Part shown: positions 6,226-11,185 of the stretch, piece by piece | How positions within the stretch are numbered: the first letter of the stretch is position 1 | How the letters are laid out: each line of letters begins with the position of its first letter | DNA from: Candidatus Woesearchaeota archaeon | GTDB lineage: Archaea; Nanobdellota; Nanobdellia; Woesearchaeales; 21-14-0-10-32-9 | Length of the DNA: 14,570 nt | Assembly: GCA_007117145.1 (NCBI GenBank) | Contig: SKHC01000006.1 | Coordinates: 1 to 14,570 of the forward strand | Direction: 5' to 3' | Program-made: the position numbers and the translations under genes | The notes under the pieces: generated by a model | What the model was told of the DNA's origin: nothing | The model's database searches: none | The model's input: the letters and a program-made list of their open reading frames with translations, nothing else

Positions 6226-6375
6226 AGGAGTAAGTTATGGTTACTAAATGAGTGCCATGATTTTAAGGTGGACGCATAAACAACTTCTACAGCCAACGTC
6301 TTACCAGGGTATATAGCGAAGCATTGCCTAGAGTGGACTATGAAGTGTGGGAGCGGGGTATGATCGGCACTTGCA
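6226..6375 (+). ncRNA. Candidate structured non-coding RNA or ftsZ leader element
   Basis: The 263-nt spacer before ftsZ has no convincing ORF, yet 6251-6370 is about 48% G+C by hand count, far above its A+T-rich flanks. It folds by eye into a closed domain. The closing stem AGTGCC (6251-6256) pairs with GGCACT (6366-6371) and is extendable by two wobble pairs. The second stem GGTGGACG (6267-6274) pairs with CGTCTTACC (6297-6305), 8 pairs and one bulge. A third hairpin between about 6306 and 6330 has GCGAAGC at its tip. ACTTC (6284-6288) could also pair with GAAGT (6342-6346). GTGGAC occurs twice (6268-6273 and 6333-6338), so the second copy could compete for the same partner. I could not match it to 5S rRNA, SRP RNA, RNase P RNA, tRNA or a riboswitch I know. 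It could be an independent RNA or a cis-regulatory 5' leader; the strand is inferred from the flanking genes. Confidence 0.55.
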
Positions 6376-6376
6376 A

Positions 6377-6384
6377 TATAAAAA
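6377..6384 (+). promoter_or_regulatory. Possible proximal TATA box for ftsZ
   Basis: TATAAAAA begins 31 nt before the ftsZ ATG, the same spacing as the leaderless promoters nearby. It conflicts with the strong Shine-Dalgarno at 6397-6404, which would only be transcribed if initiation occurs further upstream. Confidence 0.4.
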
Positions 6385-6396
6385 AATAAATACCAC

Positions 6397-6404
6397 GGAG
6401 GGGG
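6397..6404 (+). promoter_or_regulatory. Strong Shine-Dalgarno of ftsZ
   Basis: GGAGGGGG ends 3 nt before the ATG, with its core GGAGG 6 nt away. It is the most G-rich ribosome site in the window and argues that at least part of ftsZ mRNA has a leader, possibly starting upstream of the structured RNA. Confidence 0.6.
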
Positions 6405-6407
6405 CAA

Positions 6408-7451
6408 ATGACAAACGAATTTACGACAGAAGGACTAAAAGTTGGACAAGCGAACATTAAAGTTATCGGTGTAGGTGGTGGTGGCGGAAATGCTACTAAT
6501 TGGTTATACATGAAAGGAGTTAGTGGAGCTGAAATTATTGCGTGTAACACTGACAAACAACATCTAGATCTAATAGAAGCAGATAAGAAATTCTTACTAG
6601 GAAAAGATTTGACAAGAGGTCTTGGAGCAGGAGGATATGCTGAGAAAGGAGCTGAAGCAGCTCAAGAAAGTTTATCTGCAATCAAAGAATCACTTAAAGG
6701 TTCAGATATGGTATTTATCTGTGCTGGTATGGGTGGAGGAACTGGAACTGGTGGAGCTCCTGTAATTGCTCAAGTAGCAAAAGACATGGGTGCTATAGTT
6801 ATTGGAACAGTTACTATGCCATTTAAGATTGAAAGAGCAAGAGTAGATAAAGCAGAATTTGGTCTGCAACAACTAAGAAAAGCATGCGACACAGTTATCG
6901 TAATTGATAATAACAAGTTAGTTCAAATCGCAGGAAATCTGCCTGTTCAACAAGCTTTCGCAGTAGCTAACGAATTAATCGCTACAATGATTAAAGGAAT
7001 CGTAGAAACTATCGCAGTACCAAGCCTTGTTAACTTAGATTATGCTGACGTAAAGACAATTATGACAAACGGAGACGTTGCAGTCGTAGGAGTTGGAGCT
7101 TCTGACACAAACAACAGAGTTGAAGAGTCAGTAAAAGGAGCTTTAAGCAATCCACTACTAGACATCTCATACGAAGGAGCATCTGGAGCTATAATCCACA
7201 TACACGGAGGATTAGACATGACGCTAGATGACATCAACAAAGTAGGAGAGATGGTCACAGAAGCAATGGATAGCGATGCTAACGTTATCTGGGGTGCGAG
7301 GGTATCTGAAGAAATGAAAGGTAAAATAACTGTTATGACAATCGTAACAGGTGTAAACAGCCCATACATCATCGGAAAAGCAACTGCTAAGCAAGCTGAG
7401 ACTGCAAGACAAAAACTGTCTTCAGAACTTGGAATTGAAATTGTGAAGTAA
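6408..7451 (+). CDS. ftsZ: Cell division protein FtsZ (tubulin-like GTPase)
   Basis: Polymerises at mid-cell in a GTP-dependent ring for cell division. The 347 aa contain the complete core: the N-terminal nucleotide loop GVGGGGGNA (21-29), the tubulin/FtsZ signature [12 protein letters not shown] (107-118), the base-contact region, and the T7 synergy loop NLDYADV (209-215) with the two catalytic acids D211 and D214. The activation-domain fold continues to about 320. The tail is very short (about 325-347) and lacks the long linker and conserved C-terminal peptide of bacterial FtsZ, as in many archaeal copies. I cannot decide between the FtsZ1 and FtsZ2 types. Codons are relatively enriched in GGA/GCA/ATC, as in a highly expressed gene. 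It is monocistronic: a structured RNA candidate lies upstream and a hairpin terminator downstream. No SepF or other division gene is in the window. Confidence 0.97.
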   Translation: MTNEFTTEGLKVGQANIKVIGVGGGGGNATNWLYMKGVSGAEIIACNTDKQHLDLIEADKKFLLGKDLTRGLGAGGYAEKGAEAAQESLSAIKESLKGSDMVFICAGMGGGTGTGGAPVIAQVAKDMGAIVIGTVTMPFKIERARVDKAEFGLQQLRKACDTVIVIDNNKLVQIAGNLPVQQAFAVANELIATMIKGIVETIAVPSLVNLDYADVKTIMTNGDVAVVGVGASDTNNRVEESVKGALSNPLLDISYEGASGAIIHIHGGLDMTLDDINKVGEMVTEAMDSDANVIWGARVSEEMKGKITVMTIVTGVNSPYIIGKATAKQAETARQKLSSELGIEIVK

Positions 7452-7463
7452 ATTCATATTACT

Positions 7464-7517
7464 TTTTGCCTTCACTTTTCTTCAACCCCCAATCCCTGTG
7501 AAGGCAAAAGTTTTTTT
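7464..7517 (+). terminator. Hairpin plus T-run terminator of ftsZ
   Basis: A perfect 12-bp stem, TTTTGCCTTCAC (7464-7475) with GTGAAGGCAAAA (7498-7509), encloses a 22-nt C/T-rich loop and is followed by G and seven T (7511-7517). It is a bacterial-style intrinsic terminator with an unusually large loop. More T-runs follow to about 7526. Confidence 0.8.
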
Positions 7518-7545
7518 CTTTTTTTCTCATTTTTCTACATAAAAG

Positions 7546-7553
7546 TTATAAAG
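7546..7553 (+). promoter_or_regulatory. TATA box for the pyrophosphatase gene
   Basis: TTATAAAG begins 29 nt before the ATG at 7575 and no Shine-Dalgarno is present, so the transcript is probably leaderless. Confidence 0.5.
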
Positions 7554-7574
7554 CATTCTTAAATCTTAGTTTCT

Positions 7575-8102
7575 ATGAATCCATGGCACGATGTTAGTAT
7601 AGGAAAAAACACTCCAAAGGAAGTAGAATGCGTTATTGAAGTTCCAAGGGGTAGCAGTTTAAAGTACGAGTTAGACAAAGACAGTGGGCTTATAAGGCTT
7701 GACAGAGCCCTATACAGTGCAGTATATTATCCTGGTAACTATGGGTTTATTCCAAAGACACTCTGGGAAGATGGAGACCCGTTAGACATATTAGTTTTGC
7801 ACAGTCAAAGCTTTTTTCCACTATCTATTATCAACGTAAGACCAATTGGTGTTATGCAGATGTTTGATGATGGGGAAAGTGATGATAAAATATTGGCTGT
7901 GGTGGTAAATGATCCAAGATTCAAAGATGTTTTTGACATCAAAGACATTCCAACACATACCTTAAAAGAAGTAGAGTACTTTTTCGAAACCTACAAGGCT
8001 TTACAGGGTAGAAAGGTTCACGTTTTAAAAACGCGAGATGTTGAGTTTGCAAGAAAAGCCATAGATAAAGGTATAAAACAATACAATGAAAAGTTCACTT
8101 AA
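7575..8102 (+). CDS. ppa: Soluble inorganic pyrophosphatase, family I
   Basis: Hydrolyses pyrophosphate to two orthophosphates in the cytoplasm, pulling biosynthetic reactions forward. At 175 aa it is the normal size for the prokaryotic family I enzyme. Active-site residues can be followed along the chain: E22 and R25 in IEVPRG, K30, E32, R44, Y52, Y56, the metal-binding signature EDGDPLD (65-71: D66, D68, D71), the acidic loop DDGESDDK (98-105), and Y140-K141. All expected ligands appear intact, so it should be active and Mg-dependent. The ATG at 7575 is supported by a TATA box 29 nt upstream (leaderless). It is monocistronic, and its last 8 nt overlap the 3' end of the convergent adenosyltransferase gene. 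Confidence 0.96.
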   Translation: MNPWHDVSIGKNTPKEVECVIEVPRGSSLKYELDKDSGLIRLDRALYSAVYYPGNYGFIPKTLWEDGDPLDILVLHSQSFFPLSIINVRPIGVMQMFDDGESDDKILAVVVNDPRFKDVFDIKDIPTHTLKEVEYFFETYKALQGRKVHVLKTRDVEFARKAIDKGIKQYNEKFT

Positions 8103-8610
8103 ACACATTTAACTTTTTCTTGCTTTCATCACAACTCAAAACGTATAGCAAATCAGATAGCCTGTTTAAGTATGTGTATACTTCTTCTCTGACTTTTCCT
8201 TCTCTAAGCCATTTTGTAAGTGTTACTTCTAGTTTCCTAGTTCTAAGTCTTGCTTCGTTTAATTCTACACTACTTCTAGTGCGAAATCTTACAAAGTGTT
8301 TTATGTCTTGGCTGTACTTGTCAATTTCGTTTTCAAGCAGTTCAATGTCTTTTATCGTGATTTCTTTGCTAATCTTCGCAGTTGGGCTTCCTCTGCTAAG
8401 CTCTCCTGCAGTTTGCCACAGTTTTTCTTGAATTTCTTCAAGCACTTTAAGTTTATCTTCGTCTTTAATAGTGATTATGGCTGAATCTAAACTTCCAAGA
8501 AGCGAGTCTACTTCGGAGACCACAATTATACTTTCATCATCTTTTGGCACTCTTTGGCCGTCATACTTCGTTGTTGTGCCCTTATCTCCTTTTTTTGTGT
8601 ATACTTTCAT
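8095..8610 (-). CDS. ATP:cob(I)alamin adenosyltransferase, PduO/MMAB type
   Basis: The family transfers the 5'-deoxyadenosyl group of ATP to cob(I)alamin to make adenosylcobalamin, the cofactor of B12-dependent mutases and ribonucleotide reductase. It has 171 aa and an all-helical trimeric fold. The N-terminal ATP loop VYTKKGDKGTTT (3-14) is excellent, followed by GQRVPKDD (18-25). The C-terminal EARLRTRKLE (119-128) holds the family's paired arginines (R121, R125), and YLNRLSDLLYVL (147-158) is the classic end motif with N149. The usual 'YGTVDELN' is altered to VSEVDSLLG (31-39), keeping D35, and the 'LPGG' stretch before the arginines reads FRTRSS, so the cobalamin side is diverged. TATA-like TTAAATAA lies 28 nt upstream. 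No other B12 gene is in the window. Confidence 0.85.
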   Translation of the reverse strand: MKVYTKKGDKGTTTKYDGQRVPKDDESIIVVSEVDSLLGSLDSAIITIKDEDKLKVLEEIQEKLWQTAGELSRGSPTAKISKEITIKDIELLENEIDKYSQDIKHFVRFRTRSSVELNEARLRTRKLEVTLTKWLREGKVREEVYTYLNRLSDLLYVLSCDESKKKLNVFK

Positions 8611-8630
8611 GATAAGAAGAGGATATACTT

Positions 8631-8638
8631 TTATTTAA
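8631..8638 (-). promoter_or_regulatory. TATA box for the adenosyltransferase gene
   Basis: On the minus strand TTAAATAA starts 28 nt before the ATG at 8610, consistent with a leaderless transcript. Confidence 0.4.
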
Positions 8639-8649
8639 TGTTTTTGACT

Positions 8650-8754
8650 TCAGTAACTGAGAACTTTTACTCCTTCAATTTGTTGTGCTGTTCTTTTTTT
8701 AGCTTTTAAATACTTGTAAGCCTCTTCTTTTATAGAAATATTAACGCTACCCAT
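8650..8754 (-). CDS. Tiny VapB-antitoxin-like ORF (possible remnant)
   Basis: A 34-codon ORF starting at the ATG at 8754. Its first half, SVNISIKEEAYKYLKAKK (3-20), closely resembles the start of archaeal VapB-type antitoxins ('ISIKEEAYEYLKSLK'), a beta-strand plus helix that dimerises and binds DNA. The second half does not continue the family and stops early, and no VapC toxin follows. The upstream codons back to 8841 are open but not antitoxin-like. A perfect 14-bp palindrome sits at 8783-8796, as expected for an autoregulated antitoxin. It is either a decayed antitoxin, a solitary mini-regulator, or chance similarity. Confidence 0.35.
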   Translation of the reverse strand: MGSVNISIKEEAYKYLKAKKRTAQQIEGVKVLSY

Positions 8755-8782
8755 ACATATATGAGTACTCATACTAATATGC

Positions 8783-8796
8783 TTTCTAATTAGAAA
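8783..8796. promoter_or_regulatory. Perfect 14-bp palindrome upstream of the antitoxin-like ORF
   Basis: TTTCTAATTAGAAA equals its own reverse complement. It lies 29-42 nt upstream of the ATG at 8754, just behind a weak TATA-like ATATTAGT (minus strand, 8780-8773), and 14 nt downstream of the S27Ae stop. It may be an operator; a short terminator for the ribosomal operon is less likely, as no T-run follows. Confidence 0.45.
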
Positions 8797-8809
8797 TTCT
8801 ATACTGGAA

Positions 8810-8971
8810 TTACTTTTTTTCCATGTAGCCAGATTTGCCACAACTTCTTCTGTCTGAGTGTTCAGCTAAGAAGTGACCTTCTCCAGCCTTAGGGCTAAAT
8901 TTGTTCTTTCTGACTAATTTTCCGTCTTTTACTTCGTATAACTTCCAGATTTGGTATGGTTTTTTTGCCAT
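8810..8971 (-). CDS. rps27ae: 30S ribosomal protein S27Ae with an eroded zinc ribbon
   Basis: A 53-aa protein of the small ribosomal subunit. The order [24 protein letters not shown] matches the archaeal S27Ae consensus ([21 protein letters not shown]), followed by [17 protein letters not shown] (33-49) matching FLAEHKDRYHCGKCGY. The four zinc ligands should be Cys at 26, 29, 44 and 47; here they are Ser26, Ala29, Cys44 and Ser47, so the zinc ribbon cannot form normally. The reading frame is otherwise clean and every surrounding motif is kept, so this looks like tolerated loss, not a broken gene. Its ATG overlaps the S24e stop by 1 nt (TAATG), making it the last gene of the operon. The length is typical (about 50-60 aa). 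Confidence 0.92.
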   Translation of the reverse strand: MAKKPYQIWKLYEVKDGKLVRKNKFSPKAGEGHFLAEHSDRRSCGKSGYMEKK

Positions 8972-9342
8972 TATGATTGCGCCTCGCTTTTTTCTTCTTT
9001 ACTCTCTTCCACAGGTTTTTCGGCTTCAGGTTTAGCCGGCTCTGCTGATGCTTCTTCAGTTGGCTCTTCCTTTTTCTCATGCTTTTTTAACACGTGTTTA
9101 AATTCCACTTCTTTTAGAATTTTTTCATCTTTGTAAACAAATACTGTGACTAATGCAATTTTTTCTCCGTAGTGATTTTCGATTTTCTTTATCACTGTCA
9201 AGTTTTCTTTGCTCTTTAACTCTCCACTTAGCTTTGTTTTTAGCATGCTTCTTTTAGGTGTGGATTGATCATATTTCACACTGTATAAGTATTCTGTTCT
9301 TGGTAGTGCTGATTTTGTTTCGTTTATTTTCTTTATTTCCAT
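8971..9342 (-). CDS. rps24e: 30S ribosomal protein S24e with acidic C-terminal extension
   Basis: An archaeal/eukaryotic-specific small-subunit ribosomal protein, 123 aa. Residues 1-88 follow the family: the MEIK opening, a central [11 protein letters not shown] (28-38) like 'TPSRKEVREKL', [14 protein letters not shown] (50-63) like 'VVDKIETEFG', and FKHVLKK (81-87) like 'PKYVLKR'. The normal protein ends near residue 95-100; here a Glu/Ala/Pro/Lys-rich tail (90-123) is added, probably disordered. It sits 2 nt downstream of the Spt4 stop and shares a TAATG junction with S27Ae, so translation is coupled through the operon. Confidence 0.93.
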   Translation of the reverse strand: MEIKKINETKSALPRTEYLYSVKYDQSTPKRSMLKTKLSGELKSKENLTVIKKIENHYGEKIALVTVFVYKDEKILKEVEFKHVLKKHEKKEEPTEEASAEPAKPEAEKPVEESKEEKSEAQS

Positions 9343-9344
9343 TG

Positions 9345-9539
9345 TTATCTTACCTTGATTGCGTATTCTCCCTTCTCTTCAAATCCCATTATCTTAGCGA
9401 TATCGCTTTTATTTGAGTCTAATACAAAGACTCTTCCCTGCCAACTAGTAGTTGTGCCATTAATAGGGTTGTGTCCTTTGTGATTTGGATCGTCCATGAA
9501 TTTCTTAGTTTTTTTACATACTTCTCTTTTAACTGCCAT
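9345..9539 (-). CDS. spt4: Transcription elongation factor Spt4 (RpoE'') with an eroded zinc finger
   Basis: The partner of Spt5; the Spt4/5 complex clamps RNA polymerase and raises processivity. It has 64 aa. The C-terminal half TSWQGRVFVLDSNKSDIAKIMGFEEKGEYAIKV (31-63) fits the family closely (SWKGLVIILDPEKSEIAKRLGI...GKYAIKV). The N-terminal half should hold a CxxC...CPxCG zinc finger; the aligned positions here are C8, T11, N24 and N27 (NPING in place of CPxCG). H20 and H23 are nearby and could partly compensate. It is joined to rpo7 by a 1-nt TAATG overlap. rpo7-spt4-S24e-S27Ae is a well-known archaeal gene order, which supports the assignment despite the missing cysteines. Spt5 is not in this window. 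Confidence 0.9.
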   Translation of the reverse strand: MAVKREVCKKTKKFMDDPNHKGHNPINGTTTSWQGRVFVLDSNKSDIAKIMGFEEKGEYAIKVR

Positions 9540-10099
9540 TATTGTTCACCTTTGGCTTTTGGTTTAGCTAGGTCTGCTTCTATCCATTCAAGCTTTCCAA
9601 GGCCTTCTTGTCTCATCGTCAGTCCAATTTTTGGATTACTCAAGTCTTTGTAGGAAACACTTACAATTCTTGCTCTGCATGCGTCACCGACCTTTAGACT
9701 TTTACTGCTTTCCTTACCCATTAGCTGTTTGTCTTTGCTAAAACTTACAAAGTCGTTCATAGTTTGACTTATGTGAATCATTCCCTCTCCAGGTCCCATA
9801 GTTAAGAACGCTCCAAAGTCTGCTATGTCTCTTATGCTTCCAAGTATTACTTCTTTTACTTCTGGGATGAATGATATTAATGAGAATTCGGTTTCGTAAA
9901 ACGTAGCTCCGTCGCCAGGGATTACTACTCCGTCGTTGATTTGATTAATCTTGACAACATCGATAACAGTTCCAAGATCTTTGGATATGTGTCCGTCGTA
10001 TTTCTTTTTTATTTCTTGTGTGAGTGCCAAGTCTAAGTCCATTTTGAAACTCTCTGGCGGTATCCTTATGTGGTCTTTTGTTCTTATTTTATAAAACAT
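9539..10099 (-). CDS. rpo7: DNA-directed RNA polymerase subunit Rpo7 (RpoE')
   Basis: The stalk subunit of archaeal RNA polymerase, homologous to eukaryotic Rpb7. It pairs with Rpo4, assists open-complex formation and binds nascent RNA. The 186 aa are full length. The N-terminal RNP-like domain (1-79) has MFYKIRTKDHIRIPPESF and a YDGHISKDLGTVIDV strand. The S1/OB domain (80-163) contains EVKEVILGSIRDIADFGAFLTMGPGEGMIHISQ and the closing PKIGLTMRQEGLGKLEW (156-172), all strongly family-typical. Start ATG at 10099, with Shine-Dalgarno GAGGTG at 10111-10106 (minus) 6 nt away. An 81-nt gap separates it from the upstream PIN gene and may contain an internal promoter. Confidence 0.96.
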   Translation of the reverse strand: MFYKIRTKDHIRIPPESFKMDLDLALTQEIKKKYDGHISKDLGTVIDVVKINQINDGVVIPGDGATFYETEFSLISFIPEVKEVILGSIRDIADFGAFLTMGPGEGMIHISQTMNDFVSFSKDKQLMGKESSKSLKVGDACRARIVSVSYKDLSNPKIGLTMRQEGLGKLEWIEADLAKPKAKGEQ

Positions 10100-10105
10100 C
10101 TATTA

Positions 10106-10111
10106 CACCTC
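10106..10111 (-). promoter_or_regulatory. Shine-Dalgarno of rpo7
   Basis: GAGGTG on the minus strand, 6 nt before the ATG at 10099. It is identical to the sites before the PfkB kinase and aldolase genes, suggesting a GAGGTG consensus in this genome. Confidence 0.7.
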
Positions 10112-10180
10112 GGTTGTAAAAAGTAGGTTATATGTTCAATCCCTATACTTTGGAGAAACGTTATTTGTTTTTAAATGTTT

Positions 10181-10585
10181 TTATGCCCATGCCAAGTATT
10201 TTTTCTGCCTAAGACCTATAACTTTCACTTTTTTTTGTTTAAGCCTACTTCTAAGCTCTTTGTCTTGTGTGCAGACGATACAATCATTTTTTTCAGCATA
10301 GCTAAGTATGGCGTCATCAACGTGTTGTTCTTTATGTTTTATTGTTTTGATCTTTTTTTGCTTAATCATGACATAAGCGAGTTTAGCATTAAAGCCTTCT
10401 TTTTTGTTTTTAAAAGTAGATACGATGCTCATAAGCTCTTTTTCTGTGCCTTCCATTATGCAAATCTTGTGAGGCTTTTCCAATAAAAGGGGTATTTCGG
10501 AGAATACATCAATTCCAAGCTCTCCTGGTATCATTAGAAAATTTGTGTCAAGTATGACTTTTGTCTTAAACAATTTGTCAAACAT
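10181..10585 (-). CDS. PIN-domain nuclease, Fcf1/Utp24-like
   Basis: A small PIN-fold RNase, most like the archaeal relatives of Fcf1/Utp24, which act in rRNA processing. It has 134 aa from the ATG at 10585. The acidic PIN residues are present: D13 in VILDTNFLMIP (10-20, a very family-typical opening with N15), E50 in the GTEKEL segment, D90 and D91 in HVDDAI, and D108 in TQDKELRSRL (106-115). In archaea this gene commonly sits beside rpo7, as here, which separates it from VapC toxins. A TTG at 10588 is an alternative start, but GGAGTGA (10598-10592 on the minus strand) is better spaced for the ATG. It overlaps the phosphoesterase gene end by 8 nt. Confidence 0.86.
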   Translation of the reverse strand: MFDKLFKTKVILDTNFLMIPGELGIDVFSEIPLLLEKPHKICIMEGTEKELMSIVSTFKNKKEGFNAKLAYVMIKQKKIKTIKHKEQHVDDAILSYAEKNDCIVCTQDKELRSRLKQKKVKVIGLRQKKYLAWA

Positions 10586-11153
10586 CAAGTATCACTCCTT
10601 CTGGTCCTGGGTTTATTAAGATGGTTTCCCCTAGTTTATCTGTTTTTCCAAAGTTTTCGTGTATGTGCCCACAGATAACAAGAATTGGTTTTTGTTCTTC
10701 AATTATTTTCGTGTAGCTTTCATTGCCCACATTGCCGTATCCAACATCATCAAGCAACGTTCCAAATGGCGGTCCGTGAAAAAGTATTATTCCTCCCTTT
10801 GTATGCATCGTTGAAAAAAATTGCTCTGCTTCCTCGTCGAAGTCACTAAATCCGTCTCCTCCGTACCCGGTTATAGTGTGTTTTTTGTGTTTCACTTGTT
10901 TTTTATGTATGAACTCTAAGTTTTCGAATCCTTTGATGGCAGATTCCATCTCTTCCACGCTCTCGTGGTTTCCGTGTATGAGGTAACATTTTTTCCCAAG
11001 TCCGTTTATTTTTTGAAGTATTTTTCTAAGATTGTGGCCAAACAGTGAGTAATCTCCACTTCCAAGTATGATCTCTACTTGCCTAGATTTCTCTTTTAAC
11101 ACTTCAAAGGCTTCCATGTCCTCGTGCAAGTCTGCAAATACAAGTATTTTCAT
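10578..11153 (-). CDS. Calcineurin-like metallophosphoesterase (YfcE/MJ0936-like)
   Basis: A binuclear-metal phosphoesterase with a complete set of motifs in 191 aa: D8-x-H10 in FADLH, GSGDY with D34, GNHE (61-64) with N62 and H63, HGPP with H126, and GHIHE (162-166) with H163 and H165. Members of the YfcE/MJ0936 group act as phosphodiesterases on small test substrates; the true substrate is unknown and could be a nucleotide or nucleic-acid end. It is the first gene of the Rpo7 operon and overlaps the PIN gene. A TATAAATA starting 31 nt before the ATG suggests a leaderless message and a promoter set in the short gap after the oxidoreductase gene. Translation initiation factor aIF2-gamma, often found in this position in archaea, is not present. 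Confidence 0.92.
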   Translation of the reverse strand: MKILVFADLHEDMEAFEVLKEKSRQVEIILGSGDYSLFGHNLRKILQKINGLGKKCYLIHGNHESVEEMESAIKGFENLEFIHKKQVKHKKHTITGYGGDGFSDFDEEAEQFFSTMHTKGGIILFHGPPFGTLLDDVGYGNVGNESYTKIIEEQKPILVICGHIHENFGKTDKLGETILINPGPEGVILDV

Positions 11154-11176
11154 GTGATTATGAATTATACATTCAT

Positions 11177-11184
11177 TATTTATA
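11177..11184 (-). promoter_or_regulatory. TATA box for the phosphoesterase-rpo7-ribosomal operon
   Basis: TATAAATA on the minus strand begins 31 nt before the ATG at 11153 and 2 nt after the oxidoreductase stop codon. It marks the operon boundary and implies a leaderless first gene. Confidence 0.5.
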
Positions 11185-11185
11185 T

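Noticed and set aside
6249..6373. 5S rRNA interpretation of the structured element
   Set aside because: The size (about 125 nt) and closed three-arm shape are similar, but the conserved loop C (GAAC type) and other archaeal 5S signatures are absent.
6226..6375. RNase P RNA or SRP RNA interpretation of the structured element
   Set aside because: I cannot find the RNase P core boxes or the SRP domain IV asymmetric loop/GGAA tetraloop, and it is short for both.
6216..6556. Minus-strand frames of 63 and 72 codons over the structured RNA and the ftsZ start
   Set aside because: They run antisense to the RNA/ftsZ region, have no family resemblance or promoter, and their composition reflects the complementary strand.
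7040..7412. Two long antisense frames inside ftsZ (110 and 62 codons)
   Set aside because: ftsZ is certain in this stretch; open antisense frames are expected from its codon bias.
8120..8484. Plus-strand frames of 103 and 62 codons
   Set aside because: They are antisense shadows of the adenosyltransferase gene with no recognisable motifs.
8895..9136. Lysine-rich minus-strand frame and serine-rich plus-strand frame
   Set aside because: They are out-of-frame readings of the S24e acidic tail and S27Ae; the real frames match ribosomal proteins.
10130..10145. tRNA T-arm-like GTTCAATCCC
   Set aside because: No acceptor stem, A box or anticodon arm can be placed around it; it lies in the rpo7 upstream region.
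10175..10486. 103-codon Phe-rich plus-strand frame
   Set aside because: It is antisense to the PIN nuclease gene; the Phe/Leu-rich composition mirrors Lys/Glu codons.
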